From: Apostichopus japonicus | Lineage: Eukaryota > Echinodermata > Holothuroidea > Aspidochirotida > Stichopodidae | NCBI RefSeq assembly: GCF_037975245.1 | Contig: NC_092568.1 | Span: forward strand, 18,061,001-18,125,000 | Direction: 5' to 3' | Length of the DNA stretch: 64,000 bases | In this document: piece after piece, positions 38,509 to 48,176 of the stretch | How the letters are laid out: each line of letters begins with the position of its first letter | How positions within the stretch are numbered: the first letter of the stretch is position 1 | Translations under genes and position numbers: made by a program | The notes under the pieces: model-generated | What the model saw: the letters and a program-made list of their open reading frames with translations, nothing else | What the model was told of the DNA's origin: nothing | Database searches by the model: none

Positions 38509-40618
38509 GTGAGGAACTTGCCTTGAATTATATGCAAAACTTTTCATGTTACCATTAATATTGTTAATTAATAGTAGTAAAGGGACCATGCATTTCCCAT
38601 CTTTCACTGGTCAGATTCTTCCATTTATTTATGATTATTATTTTTTTACAGCAACAAAGTTGTTTTGTCATTCTCTAAATTATGATATTTATTTTGAGGA
38701 CGACACTAACTATATAAGGAATTAATTACTTATGAGAGTCTTTTGTAACAAAACTACAGTAATCTGGTGTTTTGGGTCATTTCTCATATTTTATTGAGAA
38801 CGACATACCATAGTTACAGTTTTAAGTGAATGGAAGAATCCAATCAGTGAAAGATGGAACTTGATCTGTATTTTACACTGTCCACAGTGACCGATACATA
38901 CATACCAAGCACGACTTACTGTATTCTTCAATAGTTATTGATGTTTCAAATCTTCAGTCTGTGTCTGCATGGGTTGGACCTTTTCGTAATGAAATCATTG
39001 TCATAGCATATACATGAATTTAGCCTTTTGATAAGTTGTACATACAGCCAGCAAACCCACTTGCATAGATTATATGTCTGATTGCTAATCCTTTCTCAGA
39101 AGAGCATATATCATACAGCCTGCCCAAGGCATTTTCTTGAATCTACTGTACTTGGGTGTCTGTAAATTTTATCCAGTTCACTTATATAGATACAATATAG
39201 ATCTGTCATTTGATAATTTCTTACTAAACACAATTTTTATATATATTATTTTCAAATTTCCAGTAACTGCTCTGCACTGTGTTTTAGCTTGATTCTAAAT
39301 CATGCTGTGTTTACTTAGAATAGATTCTGAATTAAATACTTTCAGATATTAAAGTTCCATCAGTTACCACCATTCTACATGTGACCAGACCCATGAGACA
39401 AGCCCTGGCTCTCATGAAATGGGAAAACAGAATGATAAAAGAGTTAGGAGAAGATGGTTTCAAGCAGATGAAGCAAGGTAAGTCCACCTCTGTGCCTTTA
39501 TCATATCGTTGGTCCTTTCATTAGTGCAACATCACTACATTTAAAGATTAGCTTGGTGCCGATAAAATATATGTAACAAGAGAACATCGCCTCTCTGTTT
39601 TCTAAAATAAGAAAAGAAGATATGAAAGCCTAAGGCCAAACAAAGGCCATTAACCCTAGCCCTTAAAGTAACAACAGTCTAGGCCTGAAAAGCATGTTGG
39701 GGGCTTAACATCAAAATTAAATCTTAATAATAGCAGTACACATTTACATTGATACAAATCTCTCCACCTGCTGTAAATATGTTGTATGAATTCAAAATGT
39801 GGTTTTAGCTTTATGATGTCAATCTATCCAAAATATTTGGAGGGCCCCAAAAAAGATCACTGGGAAATTTTAACCATATGCTGTCTCATTTTCTTATCAG
39901 TCAGGTCTGGATCAGTAATATGAGTCCCAATAATTCTAGAAGTTTGATTCTGGTTTAAAATTTAGTTGTTCAAGGGGTTGAGAATATGTTGTTTGGACAT
40001 TTCTTTGGACGTTTACTGATAAGTGGTAGAGGAGTGGTCATTTTCTGAACTTTTCTCTAGAAATATTGTGTATAATCAATGGATAAAATAATTTCAATCT
40101 TTTCCCCTAAGTCTGTGGGATTCCCTGTTCTGTCCTGCTGACAAAAAACATGGTAATTTGACTATATCCACCTTAGACAACTGAATCATAATTTGCAATG
40201 AGATGTGAGGTTTCCAGGTAGAGCTAATGTTCCCAGGGTCCTTTTATCTGGAGCTTCCCAATCCTTTCCTTATTACTAATTACTAAGGTAAAATTAGACA
40301 ATCTACAGTAGGTCAATATGTTCTTTGCAAGAAACTGAAGCCGTGCAATAAAGAAGAAATCTGCAACTACATATGAATGGCTAGTTATTACTTGATTGAA
40401 TGCTGCAAGTGGTCTAAAACTGGTTTTGTATAGGATATTGTCTATATAGAGTCTGTATAATCAGCATCCATAGCCAAGTGGTTAAGGTGTTCGCATATAA
40501 AGCGGGAGGCCCGGGTTCGAATCCCAGTGAAGGCTGGAAGTTTTTCACTGATCAGGATTTTCCAACTCATGTGTGTACGTATGTAAGTATATTTATGTTT
40601 ATATATATATATATATAC

Positions 40619-40691
<73 letters not shown>

Positions 40692-43466
40692 CAGCACTTT
40701 ATTAATGATGGTCTTGCTGAAAGACCCTAGTATTGCCCAAACTTCCTTGTTTGTAATTACTACAATGTTCACATATTATCAACCAATAGCAGACAACAAC
40801 ATCCTCTTCATAGCAGAAACAACCACAAAATTGAATATCTCTCTCTACTTGACAGAAATGTTTGCCCATGGTCATAGCATTCACAGGAACTTTGAACAGT
40901 ATTTAAAGGGGACTTTCTCCGTTGAGCTTGATCTGTTGCCCGCCACAGAGGGTTTCTGGGAGAGCACCAGTGAAGTACTTCCAAGGATACAAAACCCAGC
41001 TGGGTTTGAAATCAAAGTGAAGCATCCAGCTCTGTCATACTCTGGCTACGTCGACTGCATCGCAGAAGTGGAGTAGGTTCTTTTTTGGTATTTAGCATCG
41101 TTACTCATTTCGTTACGAGTGTGGATGGGTGTGCCGTAGCGTTCCGAAACACAGCAAATTTGGATGCGTGAAAGAGAAAAATTCAGATAAAGAGTCCAAG
41201 TATTTGATTTCAAGGAGATTACCATCTTCTTCAGTTTCCTCTGGGCAATCTCAAGTTACCATTTTTGTACATGAAATTTTCTCTACCATCCACTGTAGAA
41301 TGCTGCACATGCATGGGGATATCATGTATCATTAGCCAAAATTATAGTTTGTGGTCCTGACAAGTATTCTCAGATTAAGCTTTGCTTTTACATTTCTGGT
41401 TTGAGGGGATGGGAAAGGGTTGGGAAGGGGAGTAGATGTGGGGAGGGGTGGGGGATTAGGTGTGGAGGGTGAAGTAGGTGTGGGGAGGGGGGAGTAGGTG
41501 TGGAGGGTGGAGTAGGTGTTTGGGGAGCGATGCCAGTGTTTAGGAATTGCTGTAAATATTGAGGTTTATAGGTGAGGTCATTTCAAAAAGAGTCCCCACA
41601 ATATAGGTAATGTAAGGGTAGATGGAAAAATTCCAGATGGAGGAGGACCGGAGAAGCAAAGCCTGTAGAGAAGACCCCCTTCATAAAGGCAAGAAATAAA
41701 CTATAACGAAACAAACAAACAAAAGATATATGAAACAAGAAAAAGCAAAGAAAAGTTTGGGCATCTTTGACATGTTATCATCAATATTTGTAAAATGGCA
41801 TTGAGACTTCGCAGTGGGATTTATCAACAAGGCCTTTCAACAATTTTAATAGTTTCTTGTTAATGTTTCTTGCATATTTAATCTTCATTCCAAGGTCTTC
41901 CATGTCAATGTAAGTTTCTTGGGGGAAGGGCTGTGGAAGGGAACTGTGGGACACCTTTTATCCTAACTTCCCTGGGAGAATAGTATGTTAAATATAATTG
42001 CCTTTATCAATATTCCTTTTTCTTTTTTTTCAGTGGAAAGCTCGCTCTGATAGAGTTGAAAACCTCTAGAAAACCCAAATTAAAACTGGAGTATATTGAA
42101 GACTATGCATTGCAAGCAGCAGCTTATCTAGGGGCCTTAAACTTTGACCCTGAACATAATTTTCAGGTATTATAGATTCAGAGCTAAATATTTAATATGA
42201 AAAAAAACATTGTCCATTTAAATTATGCTAATAAATTATGCAAATATTCATGTTTTGAAACTTTTGTGCAGAAAATCAATATTTTCCGTTAGGGTCTGTC
42301 TTATTAAAGGGACACAGCAATTGGCAAGTCTTTCATGAAAAAAAATAAAATATCTTTAGGCATGTCACACATTAATGGATTTTCTAATGACAATCAATGT
42401 GGCCACAACAACATACATATATGGGTATGTGACAAGCATGCCCCAAATAGACACTATACCAATGTTTTTTTTAAATTAATCGGGATATTAGGTTTTGATT
42501 ACTCCACAATTCACTCCTGCTTCTAAGATATACCATTTCTAGAAATACTTATTAACTTGGAATTGATATTTAAAACTGTTCATAATGTTTGAATTCTTAT
42601 TCACTTTTAATAGAGATTTGTATGGCTGTAATGCAAGTATCAAAAGGAGCAGCAGAAATGCCAACATTTCCTTCAGAAAAGTAATAAAGGAGAGTTGTAA
42701 TTTTCCATCTCCCAAAAATCTGGAGGTTGAGGAAATAAAAAACAAGGATTTTGATATAAAAAGTAACATTTTTGGCATTTTTACGTGTCACATGTGGAAA
42801 AATGTAGTCTACTGTAGTTACAACTTCAAGTAACACTCGCACTAATGTAAAGGCTGCACAATGCAATGTGGCGTGAGGATGTTATACAATTATTTCCCCC
42901 AAAACGAAGTGAATTTTCTCCACATTCCTAATGCAAAGGTGGAAGCTATTTATACATTTCTGGATGCAGTGTAGAAGAAAAAATTGAAACTCATAATTTT
43001 GAAGGGAAATTAGCTCATAAATCAGGAAAGCAGGAGATTGCCAACCGACTTTGTCAATTTGTGGGTACAAAATGGAGGAATCCTGCATAAAAAAAAAATA
43101 ATAATTTAAATCACTGGGAGAAGTTGCCTTACATTGTTTTCAGCTTTGTTAGTATGTAGCTGGTGATCGCAATATGAGGGCCACGCTCGGTTCGGAATAA
43201 GGCTTATCAAAATATCTTTGCCTCTAACTTATTGTATCTTTTGACAGGTCAAACAAATTGTGATAGTGGTCGTATACAAAGATGGAATGAAGGGTACAAT
43301 CCACACCCTCGACGAGGAAGCATGCAACCACTACTGGATTAAATGGTTGGGTAGGCTCTTGGAGTACCAGGAGATTATAGATATGAAGAAAGCTTATGTG
43401 AAGAGGAAGATCATTGCCTGGAGTAAAACCAAAGCTAAAGAGGAAGCAGAAGAGAAACCTGTCTGA
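37746..43466 (+). CDS. MGME1: Mitochondrial genome maintenance exonuclease 1, complete, five exons
   Basis: MGME1 is a PD-(D/E)XK single-strand DNA exonuclease of the mitochondrial matrix that trims 5' flaps and turns over linear mtDNA. Exons 37746-38508, 39346-39477, 40856-41072, 42034-42166 and 43248-43466 join in phases 1, 1, 2 and 0 with no stop, giving 1464 nt (487 residues). Conserved blocks: VPSVTTIL with RMIKELGEDGFKQ (human RMILELGEDGF), HSIHRNFEQYL, YSGYVDCIAEVDGKLALIEL then KTSRK (human LLDCVAEYQGKLCVIDWKTS), and IVIVVVYKDG with YWIKWLGRL. Catalytic residues would be D365, E378 and K380; humans have Asp at the second position. Residues 1-255 form a poorly conserved extension, so the protein is about 140 residues longer than human MGME1 (344). 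The first 40 residues are basic and hydroxylated, as for a mitochondrial presequence. Confidence 0.92.
39346..39477 (+). CDS. MGME1: MGME1 exon 2
   Basis: This 132-nt exon (phase 1 in, phase 1 out) lies between ACTTTCAG and GTAAGT. It encodes DIKVPSVTTILHVTRP and WENRMIKELGEDGFKQ, the most conserved amino-terminal part of the nuclease domain (human PSVTRVLQ and RMILELGEDGF). Confidence 0.93.
40462..40560 (+). mobile_element. tRNA-derived SINE head ending in a (TA)n tract
   Basis: TAGCCAAGTGGTTAAGG is a good tRNA A box and GGGTTCGAATCCC a good B box, 34 bases on. A tRNA-like fold is visible, with loop ATATAAA (anticodon position ATA) and one T-stem mismatch, but only five of seven acceptor pairs form. 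I call a SINE rather than a functional tRNA. It continues into the (TA)n at 40597-40687. It lies in MGME1 intron 2. Confidence 0.65.
40597..40687. repeat. (TA)n microsatellite in MGME1 intron 2
   Basis: About 90 bp of almost pure TA following the SINE head; probably its expanded tail. Confidence 0.95.
40856..41072 (+). CDS. MGME1: MGME1 exon 3
   Basis: This 217-nt exon runs from a CTTGACAG acceptor to a GTAGGT donor (phase 1 in, phase 2 out). It encodes EMFAHGHSIHRNFEQYLKGT through SYSGYVDCIAEV and includes the first metal-binding aspartate, D365. The donor is fixed by frame: the alternative GT three bases on would place TAG in frame. Confidence 0.92.
41401..41530 (+). repeat. G-rich minisatellite in MGME1 intron 3
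   Basis: Imperfect units of GGAGTAGGTGTGGGGAGGG, with many G3-G6 runs on the transcript-sense strand. Runs are spaced one to seven bases, so four-strand G structures are possible in the pre-mRNA. Confidence 0.85.
42034..42166 (+). CDS. MGME1: MGME1 exon 4 (catalytic ELK motif)
   Basis: This 133-nt exon follows an eight-T tract and CAG and ends before GTATTA (phase 2 in, phase 0 out). It encodes DGKLALIELKTSRKPK and YALQAAAYLGALNFD, giving the (D/E)XK core with E378 and K380 and the helix after it. Confidence 0.93.
43248..43466 (+). CDS. MGME1: MGME1 exon 5 (terminal)
   Basis: This 219-nt exon follows TTTTGACAG in phase 0 and ends at TGA. It encodes VKQIVIVVVYKDG, YWIKWLGRLLEY and a Lys/Glu-rich tail ending EEKPV. 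Human MGME1 ends similarly after YWTKWLLRLEEY. Confidence 0.93.
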   Translation, partial: VKQIVIVVVYKDGMKGTIHTLDEEACNHYWIKWLGRLLEYQEIIDMKKAYVKRKIIAWSKTKAKEEAEEKPV

Positions 43467-43659
43467 AATGGCCTCATCAATATAGACAGTCTGTGGGGAT
43501 TGTAGACACGAACAGGTGCCTCTATAATAGTGTCTCGATTTGGTCATTAACTAAGGGAGACTAATAAGACAGATATCGGGCCCTAGTTGTGGTGTGCTAC
43601 CTCAAAGCTGTATCTTGCTTTGGCCCGTAAGGTGTCAAAATAGAGGCTGCAGCTCCTGC

Positions 43660-44170
43660 AAACTTCCCTGCAGCAAGGCTGAATCAAACAATAGAGAGTA
43701 TATCTGTAGACCAGCAGTGTCTATTATGTGTGAAATGCAGAGTACAAAAGGGTTTTTGTTCTGTGCAGCCTTGTTGCAGTGATGCTGCAGCAAGGCTGAA
43801 TCAATATCAAACAATACAGATTATCTCCGCAGACCAGCAGTGTCTATTATGTGTGAAATGCAGAGCACAAAAGGGTTTTTGTTCTGTGCAGCCTTGCTGC
43901 AGTGATGCTGCAGCAAGGCTGAATCAAAATATCAAACTACAGAGGGTGTCTCTGCAGACCAGCAGTGTCTATTGTGTGTGCAATGCAGAGTACAAAAAGG
44001 GTCTTTGTCCTGTGCAGCCTTGCTGCAGTGATGCTGCAGCAAGGCTGAATCAAAATATCAAACAATAGAGAGTATCTATGCAGACCAGCAGTGTCTATTG
44101 TGTGTGAAATGCAGAGCACAAAAGGGTTTTTGTTCTGTGCAGCATTGTTGCAGTGATGCTGTTGCAGCCC
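43660..44170 (+). repeat. Four-copy tandem repeat, period about 125 bp
   Basis: GACCAGCAGTGTCTATT recurs at 43709, 43832, 43957 and 44083 (periods 123, 125, 126). Each unit also holds GCAGCAAGGCTGAATCAA, GTGTGAAATGCAGAG and TTGCAGTGATGCTGCAGC, the last being partly self-complementary. The array starts about 190 bp past the MGME1 stop and may be in its 3' UTR. A related array is at 59440-59640. Confidence 0.92.
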
Positions 44171-44639
44171 CCTCAGCAATTGACTATTAACACAGTGTCT
44201 TACTTTCATTTTATAGACCAAGCTGCTCATTATTCAGTTATAATTTACATTACAGTAACTGTTTGTGTCACTCGAAAATTTAAAAATGATGAATATCATT
44301 TACTTACCAACATTTGAAGTTTTCAGCCCAATCATTCCACCCGTCCACCAGACAATTGCTATTGTGAATTATGGTGAATAAAGGTAGTGGCATTAGAAAC
44401 AATGAAACCTCGCATCTGGGAGGTTGTGGGTTGGAGACCTGGTTGGCTAGTTCATTCAGGAGCAATCTGTAGTATTCCTTCATATAAAATGGTCTTCCAA
44501 ATGGTATAAAAGAAATATTCAAAACACGAAGTAGAACTGTAAATTGTACAGCCACCTGAAGTGAAGTGTAAGGGATTTTATCTTCTCTCACATATGCACG
44601 TTGCTACTGTACATCATGAAATAACTGCATTCCAGGCCA

Positions 44640-44662
44640 ATATTATTATTATTATTATTACT
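44640..44662 (+). repeat. (ATT)n microsatellite
   Basis: Seven ATT units; possibly the tail of an unrecognised retroelement. Confidence 0.8.
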
Positions 44663-46555
44663 GTTTTCACAGAGTGCAGAAACAGGGTGCTATGTTACCA
44701 GGTATCTTTGTCTTTCTTTGAACCGTCCAGGATGTAACCACCAAATTTTGGAAAAATTCAAAGCAAATGTGCAGTGTTAAAGATATGCTGGTAGTTATGG
44801 GTTAATTAAATCTAAGAGGTGATTTGCTGACATACATTGATGGTTTGGAAGTTTACAAACAGTCACATTCTGTTATGGTTCTTGCAACTTTACAGATAAA
44901 ACCCGAGATTACCAGTTCTAGATTACCGAGATTACTAATACTGGAGTGGAGGAATGAATTTTTTTAATGTATCAAGTCTTCATAAGTCTGTAATTTTAAT
45001 GATCCATAAACAGCACTATAAATTCCTTTTTGTACTCTGAAATATATTATTCTGATCTGTAAGCACTTTGTCTTTGGTTTTGTATTTTGGTTTGGAAGTT
45101 TAATATTTAAAATTTTTAATAGGTGTGACCTTGAAGGAAAAGTTTGACTGGATAATTATTATAAATAGGTGAGTACTACACACAAAAATCACATCAAATT
45201 CTTAAACTTCATACAAGCCAAAAGCTTCAGACCTTGACAAGGGAAACTTAGTGATGACCCTGGGCAAACCATTCAAATCAGGATCTATCACTATTTTGAT
45301 TCTGAAATATTTTTGCCAAATTCTCCCTGTAACCATAACTTTTAATATTTTTGACATTGGAACCATGAAAGAATTGTATTTGTTGTTCTTGCAATATTCC
45401 CCCAAATCATTTCGTCTATTAAAATGTTGGAAAATGAATCTGTTGTCGATTGCATTTTTGGTGGTTCTGATTTTGGAACAAAATTTACATTTAAAGTTTA
45501 AAGGGAAGTTGCCAACCAATATGTCACTTGAAGCTTTGTTGTGTTTCCAGTGACAATTACCTCTTTATGTTAACGAATTACACAACAAACACAGACATAT
45601 TTGTCATACATTCCTGGTACAAATGCAAACGTTTTGTTATTAATATAACCGATAGGATTAACAAACAAATGAAAGTTATAGCCGAAAGAAAACAAAAAGT
45701 CTAAAGTAACTACTGTAAATAATGTTCAAACTTTAATTTACAAAAACTGTACAACTTGAATACAAATTTGGATAAATAAATTTAAATCTAGTAGATAAAT
45801 TGTCCGGGACTAAAGAGCTTGAATATATATTGATTAAGTGATACTGGAAGCTTCAAAACTAGACATTTTCACATACCTAATTTTCATTCATATCATAAAT
45901 TCCACTCCTGAGATACATCACATTCTGTATTTTTATTCTGTGTTATCAGTCCAAACTCACTCATAAACATATATGAGCCTTTTTTCTCCCTACCAATATT
46001 CAAACATTAGATAAAACTATTTTCTTTAATTTCCCTATTTTAAATTCTAACTTTAGATAGAAATATTACTCTCATTATTAAATATCCGATGCTTTTAATA
46101 AAACCTTTCTATAAATCGTCCTAAAGGTTTCCTGCTTAACCTAGGCTAACGGCAAATCCTGTCGCCAATTTCACTCCCAACTGGACGGCAGATTCCTCAT
46201 CACGTTTTCTTCAAAATAGCTACTTTACTTATTGGATCATCAAGAGTCAGAATTATACCGATATTTATAAAATATTTGTTGGTTTACAATTTTTATTACT
46301 GTATTACTCCGAGTTATGAATTGACTGTGTGTTTTCGGTCTTTCAATTGACTGTATCACTGTTTATTGATGTAAGGTGATCTCAAGAAGACTACTTTATC
46401 TGTTTATTTTGGTTCCTCCTGTCGGTGGTGGCTTAGTCGTTGACCTGGTCTGGATAGCGGTCCGTGAATCTAAATAATTTCGCAGGACCGTAGGTGGACG
46501 ATGCTCTGTGGCCGGTCGGCTCCGGTTTCCTTGTCTGGTATCTACGGAGTTTATG

Positions 46556-46855
46556 AAAGTCAATAATTTCATATTTTTATATAGCTCCTTTCCCAAAGGC
46601 TCGAAGCACTTTACAATATTACCCTGGTCAAGGATAACCTGTCAAACATTGAGACAATCCCTCCACATGGCAGCAGCTAAACTGCTGACAGTTTTATCTC
46701 ACAGGGTCCCCATTTATACACCTGGGTGAAGAGAGGCAATGGAGATAAAGTGCCTTGCCCAAGGACACAACGCAATGATCTGGCCAGGACTCGAACCTGT
46801 AATCCTTAGATCACGAGTCCACTGCCTTATCCACTTTTCCACAACGCTATCAAAT
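46556..46855 (-). mobile_element. tRNA-derived SINE with LINE-like tail
   Basis: On the minus strand the element opens AGCGTTGTGGAAAAGTGGAT with an A-box-like GTGGATAAGGCAGTGG, a perfect B box GGTTCGAGTCC, then GCGTTGTGTCCTTGGGCAAG and CACTTTATCTCC. It continues to GTAAAGTGCTTCGAGCC and AGCTATATAAAAAT. This body is widespread among marine invertebrate SINEs. About 300 bp, apparently near full length. Confidence 0.8.
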
Positions 46856-47969
46856 TGTCAATTGTCAAAGTTTTTCCTTTCTCAAAGTCTTGTAATAAAT
46901 TTGGAGTATCAGAAACTCCAAGAAGTTACTCTTCCAAATTTTGAACACGATCAGATTTGGAAACAGCAACTAATCTTCAATAAAAGCATTGTTGGAGTTT
47001 TTCAGGTTTGCTAATTAATTGGCTAAGAAGAACAGAATACAGATATCTCACTTTAAGATCTCTGTTCGTACAGCAGCTGACTGTTTGTCCCAATTAACTG
47101 TCCAAGTAGAACAGATATCTCAGTTTAAGATATTTTTTCTTACATGAACCTGACTGTGGTTAAGGATGTGCTAAATTCTTCTGTCATGGTCAAGTAATTA
47201 GCTCCAAATATATCATCAACTTTCTTGCATTCATGTATCAACAAATGTATGTGTAATATCTTGAAAACAAATGAAATTACTATTTGAAAAAGACAAGGAA
47301 TCTTTGTACGTCCTAGCTACCCTTTCACTGCAGATGAACCTGATTCACAGAAAAGACCCAAAGCTAAAGGTGTTATTGTCAGGAAAAGATTAGACAAATT
47401 ACTGGTTATCTGCAACATTTTGGTTGAGAGAAATAGTTTGCACAGAACAATGCACAGTCCAGTTTATGTGAAAGAAAGAGTAGTGGATTCTATACAAACC
47501 AGTGTACTATGTCTAAGTTTAGTACCAATTATGCAGTCAGTTATGTTTTTCTAGAAAGGAAAGGTACCTGTATGCAGGGTTACTATATTTCATCTGACAA
47601 AAGGAAGGCAAGTTGTCATGACTTGGGGGGAAGGGTTCACAGGTTCAACCTCTCCATTTGTGGGAAAACATTGATTTTGAAGTGTACCTTCATGAAGATG
47701 GTACCAGATTTGAAGTGTTAAAAAGCTCAATCTCAATAAAAAAAAATTCAGAAATGGTCTATTACAACTGACAATTTGCTTTTCTGTGCTGAAATTAGAA
47801 TCAAGAATTAATCAAATTATCAATTACTTTTTTTCACAACTCTATCTGAACCACCTAAACGTCTAGACACATTTTTGGAACTTTTATAAATCCACCCAGC
47901 CACAAAAGTAAAGATAGGTAAATAGATGACATGTCTGGTGAATCGGGAGGTATGGTATGGCAGTCCTAC

Positions 47970-48176
47970 CTTTTGGCCGTCTGGAAGCTACGTTCTCTAG
48001 AAACCCGGCCAGGACGACCAGCTCTCGGTGGAGACTCTCCGTTATCCCAGAGATCTTCTGTTCGCGTTTGTCCGTCCTCTCGCACAGGTCGGTGATGTCA
48101 TCCAGAAAAACTTGGTCCCTCTTTGCAAATTCGTCTTGCAGCTGGCGGTCCTTTCCCCATCCGGCCTTTAATTGAC
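47970..48176 (-). CDS. Coiled-coil gene exon L (most 3' seen)
   Basis: This 207-nt exon lies between CTACGCAG and GTAGGA, phase 1 in and out. It encodes GQLKAGWGKDRQLQDEFAKR through HRELVVLAGFLENVASRRPK. It is GC-richer than its introns, as true exons here tend to be. The next exon is not firmly placed. Confidence 0.82.

Larger units (their letters stand above)
44230..47950. other. Region between the convergent MGME1 and coiled-coil genes
   Basis: Apart from the ATT tract and the SINE at 46556-46855, no coding exon is secure. It should contain the 3' end of the coiled-coil gene. A GC-richer stretch at 46415-46540 just beyond the SINE looks like part of an unidentified repeat. Confidence 0.5.

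Noticed and set aside
40462-40540. Functional tRNA gene
   Set aside because: A and B boxes are good but the acceptor stem has two mismatches, and the sequence runs into a SINE-like body and TA tail.
42585-42866. Opposed frames in MGME1 intron 4
   Set aside because: Located between two firmly placed MGME1 exons with no splice signals of their own and no motif.
45202-45553. Opposed open frames of about 100 codons on both strands
   Set aside because: Both strands are open over the same bases with AT-rich hydrophobic translations, which suggests low stop density rather than coding.
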